From: Lachnospiraceae bacterium
Lineage (GTDB): Bacteria; Bacillota; Clostridia; Lachnospirales; Lachnospiraceae
Reading direction: 5' to 3'
Assembly: GCA_017453065.1 (NCBI GenBank)
Contig: JAFTKW010000001.1
Location: 1-64,000 of the forward strand
Length of the DNA stretch: 64,000 nucleotides
Shown: positions 8,112 to 16,330 of the stretch, piece by piece
Layout of the letters: each line of letters opens with the position of its first letter
Position numbering within the stretch: the stretch's first letter is position 1
Program-made: the position numbers and the translations under genes
The notes under the pieces: model-generated
The model's input: only the letters and a program-made list of their open reading frames with translations
What the model was told of the DNA's origin: nothing
Database searches by the model: none

Positions 8112-8312
8112 TTAATGGGCACAGTTCAACATATGATTCTGGAAATAACTCGAAAACAGTTCTTGGCATAATTTTGTCCTCTTATCATAACGTACTTCAA
8201 CAGCCTTATCTATATCATTTTCTGACCAATTCTTTGACAAATTAATTATCCTAAAAATATATTTGCATCATAACAGTACATCCAACAAATTATTACTTTG
8301 CTTTCTACTCAT
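8112..8312 (-). pseudogene. small gene interrupted by an in-frame stop
   Basis: A very good ribosome site (GCGGAGGAT) precedes the ATG at 8312. Fourteen codons (MSRKQSNNLLDVLL) are followed by an in-frame TGA at 8268-8270, and the same frame then continues with coding-like sequence (NWSENDIDKAVEVRYDKR) to a TAA at 8112. It may be a nonsense-broken 66-residue gene or a true 14-residue peptide with a decayed tail. Family unknown. Confidence 0.35.
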
Positions 8313-8690
8313 ATGTATATTAATCCTCCGCCTGTATTTTTCTAAGCTTTCCGTACATATTAATTCTTTAAAAAGTGTTATTCATTCTCTCTGCGCCAAA
8401 ATCTGATATCAATTTTTCGATTCTTGATTATATTAATTGATTAGAGAAAAACCTACCAAAGACTCGCCCTCTGTTGCACTCTTAATGTTCAACTGCTAGT
8501 GAATTGTATTTGTTTGATCTCTGTTCACAGTATATTCTCCTAATCTGAACTAATTCTGTTATTGACATAATCCTTTGCGTATATGGTCAGACAGCATCGA
8601 ATACTCTATATACGAAAAAACATCTACTTCCAAGATTTAAAATCTTCCGCCTATTGTTAAAATAACGAGACAGTTCTAAATATCTTCCTG
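8313..8690. other. gene-poor stretch
   Basis: About 380 AT-rich bases between the interrupted small gene and the end of the Fic gene. I see no open frame with a ribosome site and no clear terminator. Confidence 0.4.
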
Positions 8691-9392
8691 CTAATCCTTC
8701 TTTATCGAATACTTCTCTCTAAACGCTTCATAATCTGCTTTCGCGATTTTATATTGCTCTCCTGCCTGTTCCTCATTCATAGAATACTCTGACTCCTGTG
8801 CCTCACCTTGCAACGCATCCGAAATAATCCTTCTTAAATAGTCTTTCTGATCATAATTCGCCATAACTAGCGAATCTCTTACATACATTGGGTTATTCCT
8901 AAGTAATGCCACCTGAAAATCTACACCTTTACCCCTTAAATAATGCCACAAAAATGTGATGCAAGTTCTGGTGTTTCCTTCTCTGAAAGGATGAATGCTC
9001 CATAATTCCAATAAGAAATCAGAAACCACATCTCCCTTCTTCGCCCAATCCAAGTCTGCATATTGTTGCAATAATTTCTTTAAGCGTTTCTCAATCTCAT
9101 GGTAGTCTGCATATTCTGCGTAACCACCGGACAAAACACGCTCGCTCTTATATAGATTCTCTTTTCGCAATGTTCCTGCCCATTCATAAATATCCCCAAA
9201 TAAATACTTATGAACATTTACCATGTGCTCTACATCATAAGTATAGGCAATCCTTGTGGGCTTCACATCCAATCCCAGCAGTTTTGCAAACACTTTCTGT
9301 ATTTCAAATTTCTCCAAAAGTTCCTTATCACGAATATTATATTTATTGATAAGAACATCACTTTCCGGGTAACAATTCTTTCCACCACTCAT
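8691..9392 (-). CDS. Fic-domain toxin
   Basis: A 233-residue Fic protein. The catalytic loop is HPFREGNTRTCITF with H134. Fic enzymes transfer AMP or a related nucleotide part to target hydroxyls, usually toxic. In the canonical HxFx(D/E)GNxRxxR loop the last Arg helps hold the nucleotide phosphates; here that position is Ile, so the reaction or substrate may differ. No inhibitory (S/T)xxxE(G/N) helix is apparent in the protein itself, fitting a class in which the inhibitor is a separate antitoxin. The upstream HTH antitoxin gene ends three bases before this start, so the two form a toxin-antitoxin operon. Confidence 0.85.
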   Translation of the reverse strand: MSGGKNCYPESDVLINKYNIRDKELLEKFEIQKVFAKLLGLDVKPTRIAYTYDVEHMVNVHKYLFGDIYEWAGTLRKENLYKSERVLSGGYAEYADYHEIEKRLKKLLQQYADLDWAKKGDVVSDFLLELWSIHPFREGNTRTCITFLWHYLRGKGVDFQVALLRNNPMYVRDSLVMANYDQKDYLRRIISDALQGEAQESEYSMNEEQAGEQYKIAKADYEAFREKYSIKKD

Positions 9393-9395
9393 ATA

Positions 9396-9755
9396 TTACG
9401 CTCCCAAATACTCAAATCTATCAATTCTGACTTCCATCTCTTCCAACGTTATTTTTCCAAAAATATAGGAGTCCAACACCTCTAAAAACAATTCATCGGG
9501 ACCATTTGTAGCACTTAACATAATAGCCATAGCGTTTTCCACGCTCTTTCTCCTCGCTTCACATGCTTCCACATAACTTTGGCTAATAAGCATCCCTTTA
9601 TACTGTAAAATCGTTCTCATCATATTAACAACGTATGTCGGAGGGTTTCTTCTTTCCTGCTCCCAGTCTTTCAAAGTAGAAACCGGAACATCAAACATTT
9701 TGGCAAATTTACTCTGACTTAATCCTGTTTGTAAACGTAATTCTCTCACTTCCAT
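9396..9755 (-). CDS. HTH antitoxin with VbhA-like tail
   Basis: A 119-residue partner of the Fic toxin. The N-terminal half is an XRE-type HTH (GLSQSKFAKMFDVPVSTLKDWEQ), probably autoregulating the operon. The C-terminal half (ARRKSVENAMAIMLSATNGP, then LEVLDSYIFGKITLEEM) resembles the VbhA-type antitoxin helix bundle that plugs the Fic active site. Where VbhA-like proteins have the inhibitory SxxxEG, this sequence reads IMLSATNG, so the inhibitory Glu seems lost or shifted. ATG 9755 has GGAGG eight bases upstream. A truncated copy of this C-terminus survives at 16206-16330. Confidence 0.8.
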   Translation of the reverse strand: MEVRELRLQTGLSQSKFAKMFDVPVSTLKDWEQERRNPPTYVVNMMRTILQYKGMLISQSYVEACEARRKSVENAMAIMLSATNGPDELFLEVLDSYIFGKITLEEMEVRIDRFEYLGA

Positions 9756-9847
9756 GATAATTACCTCCACTCATTTCTCTATATATAGCATACGGCATTG
9801 CCTACTATTTTGCAAGATGTTTCAAAAATTATGCCATTTTGAAAATT

Positions 9848-9880
9848 GCACAAAGTATTGCAAATTCAAATACTTTGTGC
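9848..9880 (-). terminator. hairpin terminator after the 612-residue gene
   Basis: A perfect 12-bp stem (GCACAAAGTATT / AATACTTTGTGC) with a 9-base loop, between the nuclease-like gene and the antitoxin promoter. On the minus strand AATTTT follows. It probably ends the message of the gene at 10030-11868. Confidence 0.55.
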
Positions 9881-9912
9881 GTTTTTAGAAATAATAATGT
9901 TTTTTTTAAATG

Positions 9913-9930
9913 GCGGTGAACCGCCAAATA
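9913..9930. repeat. short GC-rich hairpin
   Basis: TGGCGG-TGAA-CCGCCA is a 6-bp perfect stem in otherwise AT-rich sequence. A second CACCGCCA lies about 25 bases further on. Possibly part of the same termination region or an operator; no firm role. Confidence 0.3.
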
Positions 9931-10029
9931 TTTCTTTTCACCGCCACTTTAATAAATCATATTAAAAAATAATATTTTTCAAATATGCTATACCAATTCA
10001 TTCACTCTTCCTGATCTGTATAATATAAA

Positions 10030-11868
10030 TTATAAACATTTGTCGTCAAATTTGTTTATTATACTAATTGCCCCCTCTTGTACATTAGCTCGTAGCACAT
10101 GCCACCAATTCTTTGAATTAGGTATGGGTTGACATTCTATTTTTAGGTTCTCACATGTTGATATATTATTTACAGTTAGTGAACATTTGCAATCACCAAA
10201 ATGCAGATTAGATGTATAATTATTTACCCATATATCATATATTCCTGCATTCCATTCTTGCACCATTATTTCTTCTTTTCCGGGACATTCACGCACATCC
10301 CCAGCATAACTCGCTTCTACTATTTCAGCCTTGTCATAAGATAAAACCTTTACATCTTGTGTTTCACCGGGCTTTCTATACACGAGATACAAATCCAAAT
10401 CTTGTCCTTTTTGCAGACCATCCCAGATAAGCGTAAACAATATTCTATCCTGTTTTCCAAATATGCCATCACAAACTTTAGCTTGTACTAATCTGTAAAC
10501 TTCCATCGAAAAATCATCTACACATTTCGTTCTTGGGCGGCATAACGAAAACATTCCATATCTTTCTTTTCTAATTGTGCCTAATCTATCCTCAACCTTT
10601 TCTTTATTAATCTCTCCATAATCCGTCAACAACACTTTTGCATTAGTTCTATTGTTAGCATAATCTATGATTGCATTGCTAAAGTTTTTAGTATTTGATT
10701 TTTTATATTGTTTACACTCAACAACTACTATCGAATCCTCCGAATTATCTGCTCTTCCATACACAATCGAATAATCCGGTTGTATTCCTTCCTTTCTGCT
10801 ACTCCCCACAGGCGTTACACTAGTTTTTGTTCTTAGTTCTGTCCAGAACTCAAACATTTCATCTCCATATGTCACTTTAGCAATACACGCTCCTGAAAAC
10901 GGAAAAGATAAAACACCTTTTTCGATATTAAAGGATAGTTTATCCTTGGGAAACTTCGCAATCATTTGTGTAAATATCCAAATAGAATATACTTCATAAC
11001 GCTTTTTCCACACCGGCAGTTGCAAAAACTGGTCCCATTTTTCAACTAGAACGTCACACGGAACAACTTCCATTTTTAAACTTTTAATAAAATCCTCCAA
11101 CTTTTCTTTTATAACTATTTGCTCTTCCATTAATAATTCACTATAATTTTCTGCTAACAAGTATAAAATCTCTAATATGCTATTTAAACAATAATCAATT
11201 TCTGGCCAAAGTAAAGGGTCTTCCCGTTTTTGACATTCTCTCCGCCACCCTCCTCTTGGTATCTCTGTTGAACGATAATAATAAAATAACGCTTTCCAGA
11301 AAGAATATGCCTTCAATAATTCCTCTTCAATAGTACAACCATTAACAATCTGCTCATAATCTAATTTTTTAGCTGGCCAACTATTCATGTTGTGAAAATA
11401 TTGTTCTTTCCATTCTTTATATACAATGCTTTTAACATCATATGATTTATTTCTTTGACATCTTATGTTCCATAATTTCCGTAATTGTTCTTCTGTAAGC
11501 ACTATATAATTTTGATGCACCTGAATTTCTTGCAATGACTTTTTTGCATGCAGAAAATGCTCTATATTAAATGTCTCACTAACTGAATCACTTGACTTAT
11601 ACTCTATCTCAATATTCTCTGTGGATGACTGAGCTTTACATTGTTCGAACAATGATAAGATATCCTCATACATAAAACTCAATGGAGAAATTACTTTAAA
11701 AAAGCTTCTTAATAATTCTTCCGGTAATAATGTGCAGATTTCTTTTTCATCAGTAATCATCATATCTTCTAACATATCATTCAATAAACTTTTGTCATAA
11801 TATGTATCCCCAAACTCTCCCATTAACTTTAGTTTTTCCCATAATTCATATGTGTTTTCATTTCTCAT
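10030..11868 (-). CDS. PD-(D/E)XK nuclease-like protein with C-terminal beta domain
   Basis: A 612-residue protein of no family I can name. The N-terminal ~290 residues are helical. The middle has a PD-(D/E)XK-like pattern: D365 in QPDYSIVYG, then E384 and K386 in IVVVECKQYKK, followed by NAKVLLTDYG. The last ~130 residues resemble a DUF2135-like beta-sandwich (LIWDGLQKGQDLDLYLV and later AGIYDIWVNNYTS). A single large gene with a nuclease core, next to a toxin-antitoxin pair in an accessory region, fits a stand-alone defence or DNA-processing function; this is inference. AGAGGG precedes the ATG at 11868. No operon partner is seen. Confidence 0.6.
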   Translation of the reverse strand: MRNENTYELWEKLKLMGEFGDTYYDKSLLNDMLEDMMITDEKEICTLLPEELLRSFFKVISPLSFMYEDILSLFEQCKAQSSTENIEIEYKSSDSVSETFNIEHFLHAKKSLQEIQVHQNYIVLTEEQLRKLWNIRCQRNKSYDVKSIVYKEWKEQYFHNMNSWPAKKLDYEQIVNGCTIEEELLKAYSFWKALFYYYRSTEIPRGGWRRECQKREDPLLWPEIDYCLNSILEILYLLAENYSELLMEEQIVIKEKLEDFIKSLKMEVVPCDVLVEKWDQFLQLPVWKKRYEVYSIWIFTQMIAKFPKDKLSFNIEKGVLSFPFSGACIAKVTYGDEMFEFWTELRTKTSVTPVGSSRKEGIQPDYSIVYGRADNSEDSIVVVECKQYKKSNTKNFSNAIIDYANNRTNAKVLLTDYGEINKEKVEDRLGTIRKERYGMFSLCRPRTKCVDDFSMEVYRLVQAKVCDGIFGKQDRILFTLIWDGLQKGQDLDLYLVYRKPGETQDVKVLSYDKAEIVEASYAGDVRECPGKEEIMVQEWNAGIYDIWVNNYTSNLHFGDCKCSLTVNNISTCENLKIECQPIPNSKNWWHVLRANVQEGAISIINKFDDKCL

Positions 11869-11963
11869 ATTAACCCTCTCCAGTATGTTCTAATAGATTT
11901 ATATTCTATATACTTATATTACCACCAATTTCAAATCTTTAAAATTTTTCTATTTTAGAAACA

Positions 11964-12003
11964 GAAAAACCCATGCACCCGCCTCCCGGCAAGCACATGG
12001 GTC
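11964..12003 (-). terminator. terminator of the GNAT run
   Basis: On the minus strand GACCCATGTGC and GTGCATGGGT pair around a GC-rich loop and run into TTTTTCT. It would stop transcription coming from the GNAT genes above 12.4 kb. Confidence 0.65.
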
Positions 12004-12046
12004 TCTACACTTTTTTCTTTATGATATTTGACGTCTCCGTCCCCAA

Positions 12047-12123
12047 ATCAGCTACAATCTACTACACCATTTACTACACCATTTTGATGTGAAATTACAC
12101 CAATTTGCGATAAATTACGATAC
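12047..12123 (-). repeat. copy 1 of a 60-80 bp scar repeat
   Basis: The stretch from ATCAGCTACAATCTACTACA to TTGCGATAAATTACGATAC recurs at 16314-16379. This copy has the unit ACTACACCATTT in tandem, the other copy has it once. In both places a pyrE-like start lies just upstream on the minus strand, so the repeat looks like the end of an integrated element. Confidence 0.6.
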
Positions 12124-12196
12124 ATTTGTCTTTTTGCCAAAAGTCCGCAAACCCTTGAAAACACTGGTTTTTTCGGCATTTCAGGAAGTCTAGAAA

Positions 12197-12241
12197 TCAG
12201 GCAGGCATAAACTCAATAAATTCCTGCTTGTATGCTTCCAT
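12197..12241 (-). pseudogene. pyrE: truncated pyrE start (14 codons)
   Basis: After an ideal AAGGAGGATTACAAT leader the frame reads MEAYKQEFIEFM, then PA and a stop. The first 12 residues look like the start of clostridial orotate phosphoribosyltransferase (from memory of the family), but the rest of the enzyme is absent. It is best read as the gene end left behind at an integration or recombination junction. It also carries a divergent copy of the 53-bp leader element. Confidence 0.5.
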
Positions 12242-12248
12242 ATTGTAA

Positions 12249-12311
12249 TCCTCCTTGTTTTGTCGGAGACAAAATGCGACCGCCCTTGCAGGAGCAGAGG
12301 ATTTAGCCTCC
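12249..12311 (-). promoter_or_regulatory. divergent copy of the 53-bp structured 5' leader
   Basis: On the minus strand AAATCCTCT opens the element, TTTTGTC-TCC-GACAAAA forms a hairpin, and CAAGGAGGATT closes it with the Shine-Dalgarno. The other copies have TTTTCC-TTC-GGAAAA in the hairpin; the stem is kept although the bases differ. The first AATCCTC can also pair with the last GAGGATT, covering the ribosome site. Confidence 0.55.
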
Positions 12312-12464
12312 TGTATCATCTGGTTTCTCATCCAAGAATACCCTTGATTTGTATCATTTTAGCCACTTTGTTTCTTCTATGAATATGTGCGTGCCTAAAT
12401 GTCGTTTACATACTACCACAAAGATGATGGTTTTTCAATGAAAGAAATCCTTAATTTTCCTTCT

Positions 12465-13469
12465 TCATAACTTTATTTTGTACCTTTCCAAATCCACACC
12501 ATCCGCTTCTAAATACACGGTCTCTAAATATTCACCACCATTTGCAAGGATAGTTCGTCTGCTTGCCTCATTTTCTACCATGCAACTTATGTACATCTCG
12601 GAAAAGCCAAATGAAGTCAGATAATCTTTGGCTCTTGCAAGCATTCTGATTGCATAACCCTTTCGTCTCTCAGAAGGTCTGACAGAATAACCCACATGCC
12701 CGGTTATACTCCTCATCTGCTCATTCAAAACATGATGCACCTGCATACAGCCAACCATCTTATTATCTGATTTCCGAATGCACAAAAGGACAGTTCCTCT
12801 GGCTCCATTTTCCTTTAATATTCTACTTGGATTTGCAAACTCTATACAGTAATCTGCATACTCTTCGGGGTTAGGCATGCGTTTCATGGAAAGACATCCG
12901 TCAAAACTAGATTCCGCAGCCAACATCTCCTCCCTGTAGGAACGTATCTCCGCTGCATACGTCATCGATGGTTCTACAAAGAATAACTCATCCATATTCT
13001 CCATCCCAGATTCTGCTGTATACTCTACAGTGAATTTCTCACACACAATAAGAGACTTGGCATTCAAAGGCTTATCAATTACCTCTAATCTTGGACGAAA
13101 GAATTTAGTATGAATATCTCGCCAACTTTCTAGTGAGCGATTGGCCTCACCCTCCGCATATGCATGAAAGGGCGGTACCGATTCATAGGTGCGTATGTAT
13201 ACATCGTAATTTCTGATTACGCAGACAGCTTCTCCATTCGGCTTTAAAAGTACACTATAATCACCAACCTTCGGTAAATCCTCCAGTGCGTCTTCTGCAA
13301 CATACTCGTCATAAGCACTGGCAGTTCCAAATTTACGACCTTGAAGCACTAACTCCAACAAATTATCACCCCATGTAGCTCCATCGCCGAAAGACCATGC
13401 TTCGTAAGGTGTTACTTCATCTATTTTCATTTCACTGCAAAATTTATACCATAATTCTTTTGCTGTCAT
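12465..13469 (-). CDS. ASCH-GNAT fusion protein
   Basis: A 334-residue fusion. Residues ~1-145 match the ASCH fold (WSFGDGATWGDNLLELVLQG, then LPKVGDYSVLLKPNGEAVCV and a C-terminal LIVCEKFTVEY), a presumed RNA- or nucleotide-binding beta-barrel. Residues ~180-330 are a GNAT acetyltransferase with the acetyl-CoA loop VRPSERRKGYAIRML and a typical C-terminal end. The two domains usually occur apart. It could acetylate an RNA-linked or small-molecule amine; the substrate is unknown. AGGAGC precedes the ATG. It is the last gene of a co-directional run of GNAT genes. Confidence 0.78.
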   Translation of the reverse strand: MTAKELWYKFCSEMKIDEVTPYEAWSFGDGATWGDNLLELVLQGRKFGTASAYDEYVAEDALEDLPKVGDYSVLLKPNGEAVCVIRNYDVYIRTYESVPPFHAYAEGEANRSLESWRDIHTKFFRPRLEVIDKPLNAKSLIVCEKFTVEYTAESGMENMDELFFVEPSMTYAAEIRSYREEMLAAESSFDGCLSMKRMPNPEEYADYCIEFANPSRILKENGARGTVLLCIRKSDNKMVGCMQVHHVLNEQMRSITGHVGYSVRPSERRKGYAIRMLARAKDYLTSFGFSEMYISCMVENEASRRTILANGGEYLETVYLEADGVDLERYKIKL

Positions 13470-13486
13470 TGTAATGCTCCTTAAAA

Positions 13487-14104
13487 CTATTTTCTCATCA
13501 CATGCCAGATTTCCTCACCGCAAAATCCACATGCTTTATACAAGTCCCTCGGATTTGTTGGATTGTCAACCTTACCTGAAACCATCACAAAATCTGCCTT
13601 ATCCTTCATTCTCCAAAGCAATTCTCTAACAATAAATATTCCAAGTCCTTTCCCCCTGTATTCCGGTGAAACCTGAATCCATTCCAAAATTCCTTCCTTG
13701 ATACCAGTATCAACCTCAGCAATCCCACTGGCAATGATTGTATTTTGTCCATGTTCCGTTACCGCAATCCATAAATTCTCATCGTACACAGTATGAGTTT
13801 GATAATCCAGCAATGCTTCGGTAGAGATACCTATATCACTGTAACAGCCAGCAATATGCTTCGCATACTCCGACACTTCACAACACACCATCTCATACCT
13901 GTTATCCAAAACAGGCTTCTCAATATCATTCATGCGATGAATCAACTTGAAAAATCTCTCATCGAAATATCCCCGAACACCAATACTCTGTAAGTCATTT
14001 TCCAACAAAACCTTCATATTATCTGGAATCTTTACCAGATTTGTTTTCCAAAAGGGTAGACTTGATGCCTTACATGGATTTTCTAAGTAAAACTCCTTGT
14101 CCAT
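13487..14104 (-). CDS. GNAT acetyltransferase
   Basis: A 205-residue acetyltransferase. The GNAT core lies in the C-terminal ~100 residues, with the acetyl-CoA signature VSPEYRGKGLGIFIVREL and a closing NPRDLYKACGFC motif. The N-terminal ~100 residues are a family-specific extension. It lies 17 bases upstream of the ASCH-GNAT gene, so the two are likely co-transcribed. AGGAATTG precedes the ATG. Substrate unknown. Confidence 0.75.
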   Translation of the reverse strand: MDKEFYLENPCKASSLPFWKTNLVKIPDNMKVLLENDLQSIGVRGYFDERFFKLIHRMNDIEKPVLDNRYEMVCCEVSEYAKHIAGCYSDIGISTEALLDYQTHTVYDENLWIAVTEHGQNTIIASGIAEVDTGIKEGILEWIQVSPEYRGKGLGIFIVRELLWRMKDKADFVMVSGKVDNPTNPRDLYKACGFCGEEIWHVMRK

Positions 14105-14150
14105 ACCTACAATTCCTTTTTAAGCATTATAATCTCATCTCTAAATATTA

Positions 14151-14603
14151 TTATTCTTTCACTTCAATCAAAAACTTTCCCATTGCAACAAAATTACTTG
14201 CCTGATAGAATCCTTGTTTCTTGTAAAAATGCATATGATGTTCGTCGTTAACACTACTAAGTTCCATCATTGCTACACCATTTTCCAGTATCACCTTTTC
14301 CAGATGTTCGAAAAATGCCGAACCATACCCCCTGTTCTGGTATTCTTTAAATATTACAATTTCTTCCAAAAAGTATGCTTTCAAATCATCAAATTCTTTA
14401 TAATACCCCATCACAAAACCAGACATTTTTCCATCGATATATTGCACAAAACATTCCGCATCCTCAATAGTCATTACTTGATGAATTCGTTTATATGCCT
14501 TTTCATATGTCCAACATCCGTTTTCACAGTTATTGTAATAATCGACGTATGCACTAACCACACCATCAAAATTTTCTTCTGTAATTTTTCTAAAATCAAT
14601 CAT
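14151..14603 (-). CDS. GNAT acetyltransferase
   Basis: A 150-residue single-domain GNAT with the acetyl-CoA loop FKEYQNRGYGSAFFEHLEKV and the final HMHFYKKQGFYQASNF motif. AGGGGTGG precedes the ATG at 14603. It sits 46 bases from each neighbouring GNAT gene on the same strand. The sequence gives no clue to the substrate. Confidence 0.75.
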   Translation of the reverse strand: MIDFRKITEENFDGVVSAYVDYYNNCENGCWTYEKAYKRIHQVMTIEDAECFVQYIDGKMSGFVMGYYKEFDDLKAYFLEEIVIFKEYQNRGYGSAFFEHLEKVILENGVAMMELSSVNDEHHMHFYKKQGFYQASNFVAMGKFLIEVKE

Positions 14604-14646
14604 ATGCTTCCACCCCTTTTGTCAACCAAATGCCCTTCCAGTGACC

Positions 14647-15147
14647 CTACACTTCCATCTCATACAAAGCCATTGAGCGCCCATTATCATAATCGATAAT
14701 ATCAACAATTTTAAATCCTGCGTTCAAATAGATTTTTCTTACAACCTTTTCATCTAGACCAGTATCAAGACGTATATATTTGATGTCATTCTTGCGACAT
14801 TCTTCCTTTATTGCTTCTACCACCAACTTCGTCATGTTTCTATGTGCATATTCCCTTTTTACACACAGCTTATGTAAATACACCGCTTCCACATTGGATG
14901 CATCTTTCCAATATTTTGAATCACTGTTCTGTAAAATAAATGCACATGCAGTCTTTCCATCTATTTTTCCAATGCAAAAGTTTTCCGGTTTAGCTTCTTC
15001 TGTAATCAATTCATCCGGCGTCAGCCATTCATCCGGCCAGATACGAAAGCCCTTTTCTCTTCCCCACTTAGCCACTTCTCTCATGACAGAGATAGATTCT
15101 TCAAGTTGATTATGTATAATCTTCATTCTAATATTAGGACAAAGCAT
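14647..15147 (-). CDS. GNAT acetyltransferase (paralogue A)
   Basis: A 166-residue GNAT with KREYAHRNMTKLVVEAIKEE at the acetyl-CoA site and YLNAGFKIVDIIDYDNGRS near the end. It is a close paralogue of the product at 16906-17394: long blocks are nearly identical in protein and clearly alike in DNA, so a duplication occurred within this region. GGAGG lies nine bases before the ATG at 15147; a second ATG at 15126 has no site. Confidence 0.75.
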   Translation of the reverse strand: MLCPNIRMKIIHNQLEESISVMREVAKWGREKGFRIWPDEWLTPDELITEEAKPENFCIGKIDGKTACAFILQNSDSKYWKDASNVEAVYLHKLCVKREYAHRNMTKLVVEAIKEECRKNDIKYIRLDTGLDEKVVRKIYLNAGFKIVDIIDYDNGRSMALYEMEV

Positions 15148-15245
15148 TAATCGATACCTCCATTTTCCGAACGCAAAATGTGCTCCCTAATTTCAGTCTC
15201 ATGCCTTTGACAATACGCATATGTATTTCTGTTAAAGAATAACCT

Positions 15246-15896
15246 TTATACACTATATTCATCATATAAAGAATATCCCTTAGCTTCTAGTAAAATTAAA
15301 TTATTCTCCCCAATCTCTAATAATATACCACTATCACTCTCTTTTCGATGAACGAACGCATACTTTTTCCCATTATGCATTAAAACAAATCCGTAATTTC
15401 CATTTATATTTTCATATTCCTTATCCTTGACTTCCTTCAATGCATAATAAAGTTTCTGTACCTCTTGTAATTCTCTTAGATGTTCTTCAAATTTAACTTT
15501 GTCATTCTGGCACTTTTCCAGCGTCGATTTTTTCTTTATCTTTTGTGGAGCATCTTGAATTTTTTTATTAACAATCCTAAGGTCTTTCTCACACCTATCT
15601 ATTTCATTTTCAATTTCATATTGAAAATTTTCCCATAGCTCTGGCAATATCCATTTTCGACATTCTTCTTCATATTCACGAAGCTTCTTTTCTTTGATTT
15701 TGTCTACATATTCTCTTGAAATAACATATTCACCTATAATCTCATCTCCCCAATAATCTTCTGCTGATATGTTAACTACAAAGTCATTTTCGATCGTAAC
15801 CTTTCGAAATTCTCCAAAATCATGCTGAGCCATAAAAAATTTTATTGCATCATTTAAATCATATATCGACAATCCTTTTTCTATCGTAAATTTCAT
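15246..15896 (-). CDS. coiled-coil protein of unknown function
   Basis: A 216-residue hypothetical protein. Residues ~75-155 are highly charged and probably form a coiled coil (CEKDLRIVNKKIQDAPQKIK); the ends look globular. No signal peptide, membrane segment or catalytic motif is seen. Its ATG overlaps the stop of the preceding 42-residue gene (TAATG), so the two are translated together. I do not recognise the family. The isolated two-gene operon in an accessory region could be a toxin-antitoxin or phage-derived pair, but nothing in the sequence proves that. Confidence 0.6.
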   Translation of the reverse strand: MKFTIEKGLSIYDLNDAIKFFMAQHDFGEFRKVTIENDFVVNISAEDYWGDEIIGEYVISREYVDKIKEKKLREYEEECRKWILPELWENFQYEIENEIDRCEKDLRIVNKKIQDAPQKIKKKSTLEKCQNDKVKFEEHLRELQEVQKLYYALKEVKDKEYENINGNYGFVLMHNGKKYAFVHRKESDSGILLEIGENNLILLEAKGYSLYDEYSV

Positions 15897-16024
15897 TAGT
15901 CATCTTCCTCTTTAATCCACTCTTTCAATTTTTGCTGTAACAATTTCTTGTCCGGCAAATATAACTTAAGTACTCTTTCTTCCGTATCATGATCTTCATT
16001 GTACACAGAAAACAAAATTTTCAT
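15896..16024 (-). CDS. small acidic protein, 42 residues
   Basis: A short gene with an excellent ribosome site (AGGGGAGG seven bases before the ATG at 16024). The product is polar (MKILFSVYNEDHDTEERVLK, ending in KEWIKEEDD). Its TAA overlaps the ATG of the coiled-coil gene by one base, so the pair is translationally coupled. Family unknown; it could be a small partner or inhibitor of the downstream protein. Confidence 0.6.
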   Translation of the reverse strand: MKILFSVYNEDHDTEERVLKLYLPDKKLLQQKLKEWIKEEDD

Positions 16025-16089
16025 ATTGTCCTCCCCTTATCTTGGTTCGCATTTTTACATTTGTCGGTAATCTCATGGACCACCCTTAA

Positions 16090-16123
16090 CTTGCGTATTA
16101 TCTTGCGTATTATCTTGCGTATT
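16090..16123. repeat. 12-bp tandem repeat, nearly three units
   Basis: CTTGCGTATTAT is repeated head to tail, followed by TTACTTACGTAGC. It lies in a gene-free gap between the small coupled operon and the truncated antitoxin. It may be a replication or recombination protein binding array or a slippage product. Confidence 0.5.
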
Positions 16124-16205
16124 TACTTACGTAGCATATAAAAGTATATTTTTTTCAACACTTCAAACACTCAAAAGTATAATTATTTCAACATTGACCT
16201 CAATA

Positions 16206-16330
16206 TCATATTTTCAAGTACTCAAATCGGTCAATTCTTTCTTCCAGCTCTTCTAATGCTATTTCACCAAGGATATAAGCATTCAGAACCTCTAAAAACA
16301 CTTCATCCGCCCCATCAGTTACAATCTACT
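16206..16330 (-). pseudogene. truncated copy of the Fic antitoxin C-terminus
   Basis: The minus strand encodes VTDGADEVFLEVLNAYILGE and then a tail ending ERIDRFEYLKI with a stop at 16206. This matches the end of the antitoxin at 9396-9755 (ATNGPDELFLEVLDSYIFGK, ending DRFEYLGA). Upstream the frame runs into stops within the scar repeat, so the HTH half is gone. It marks a former second toxin-antitoxin copy lost by recombination at the repeat. Confidence 0.75.
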
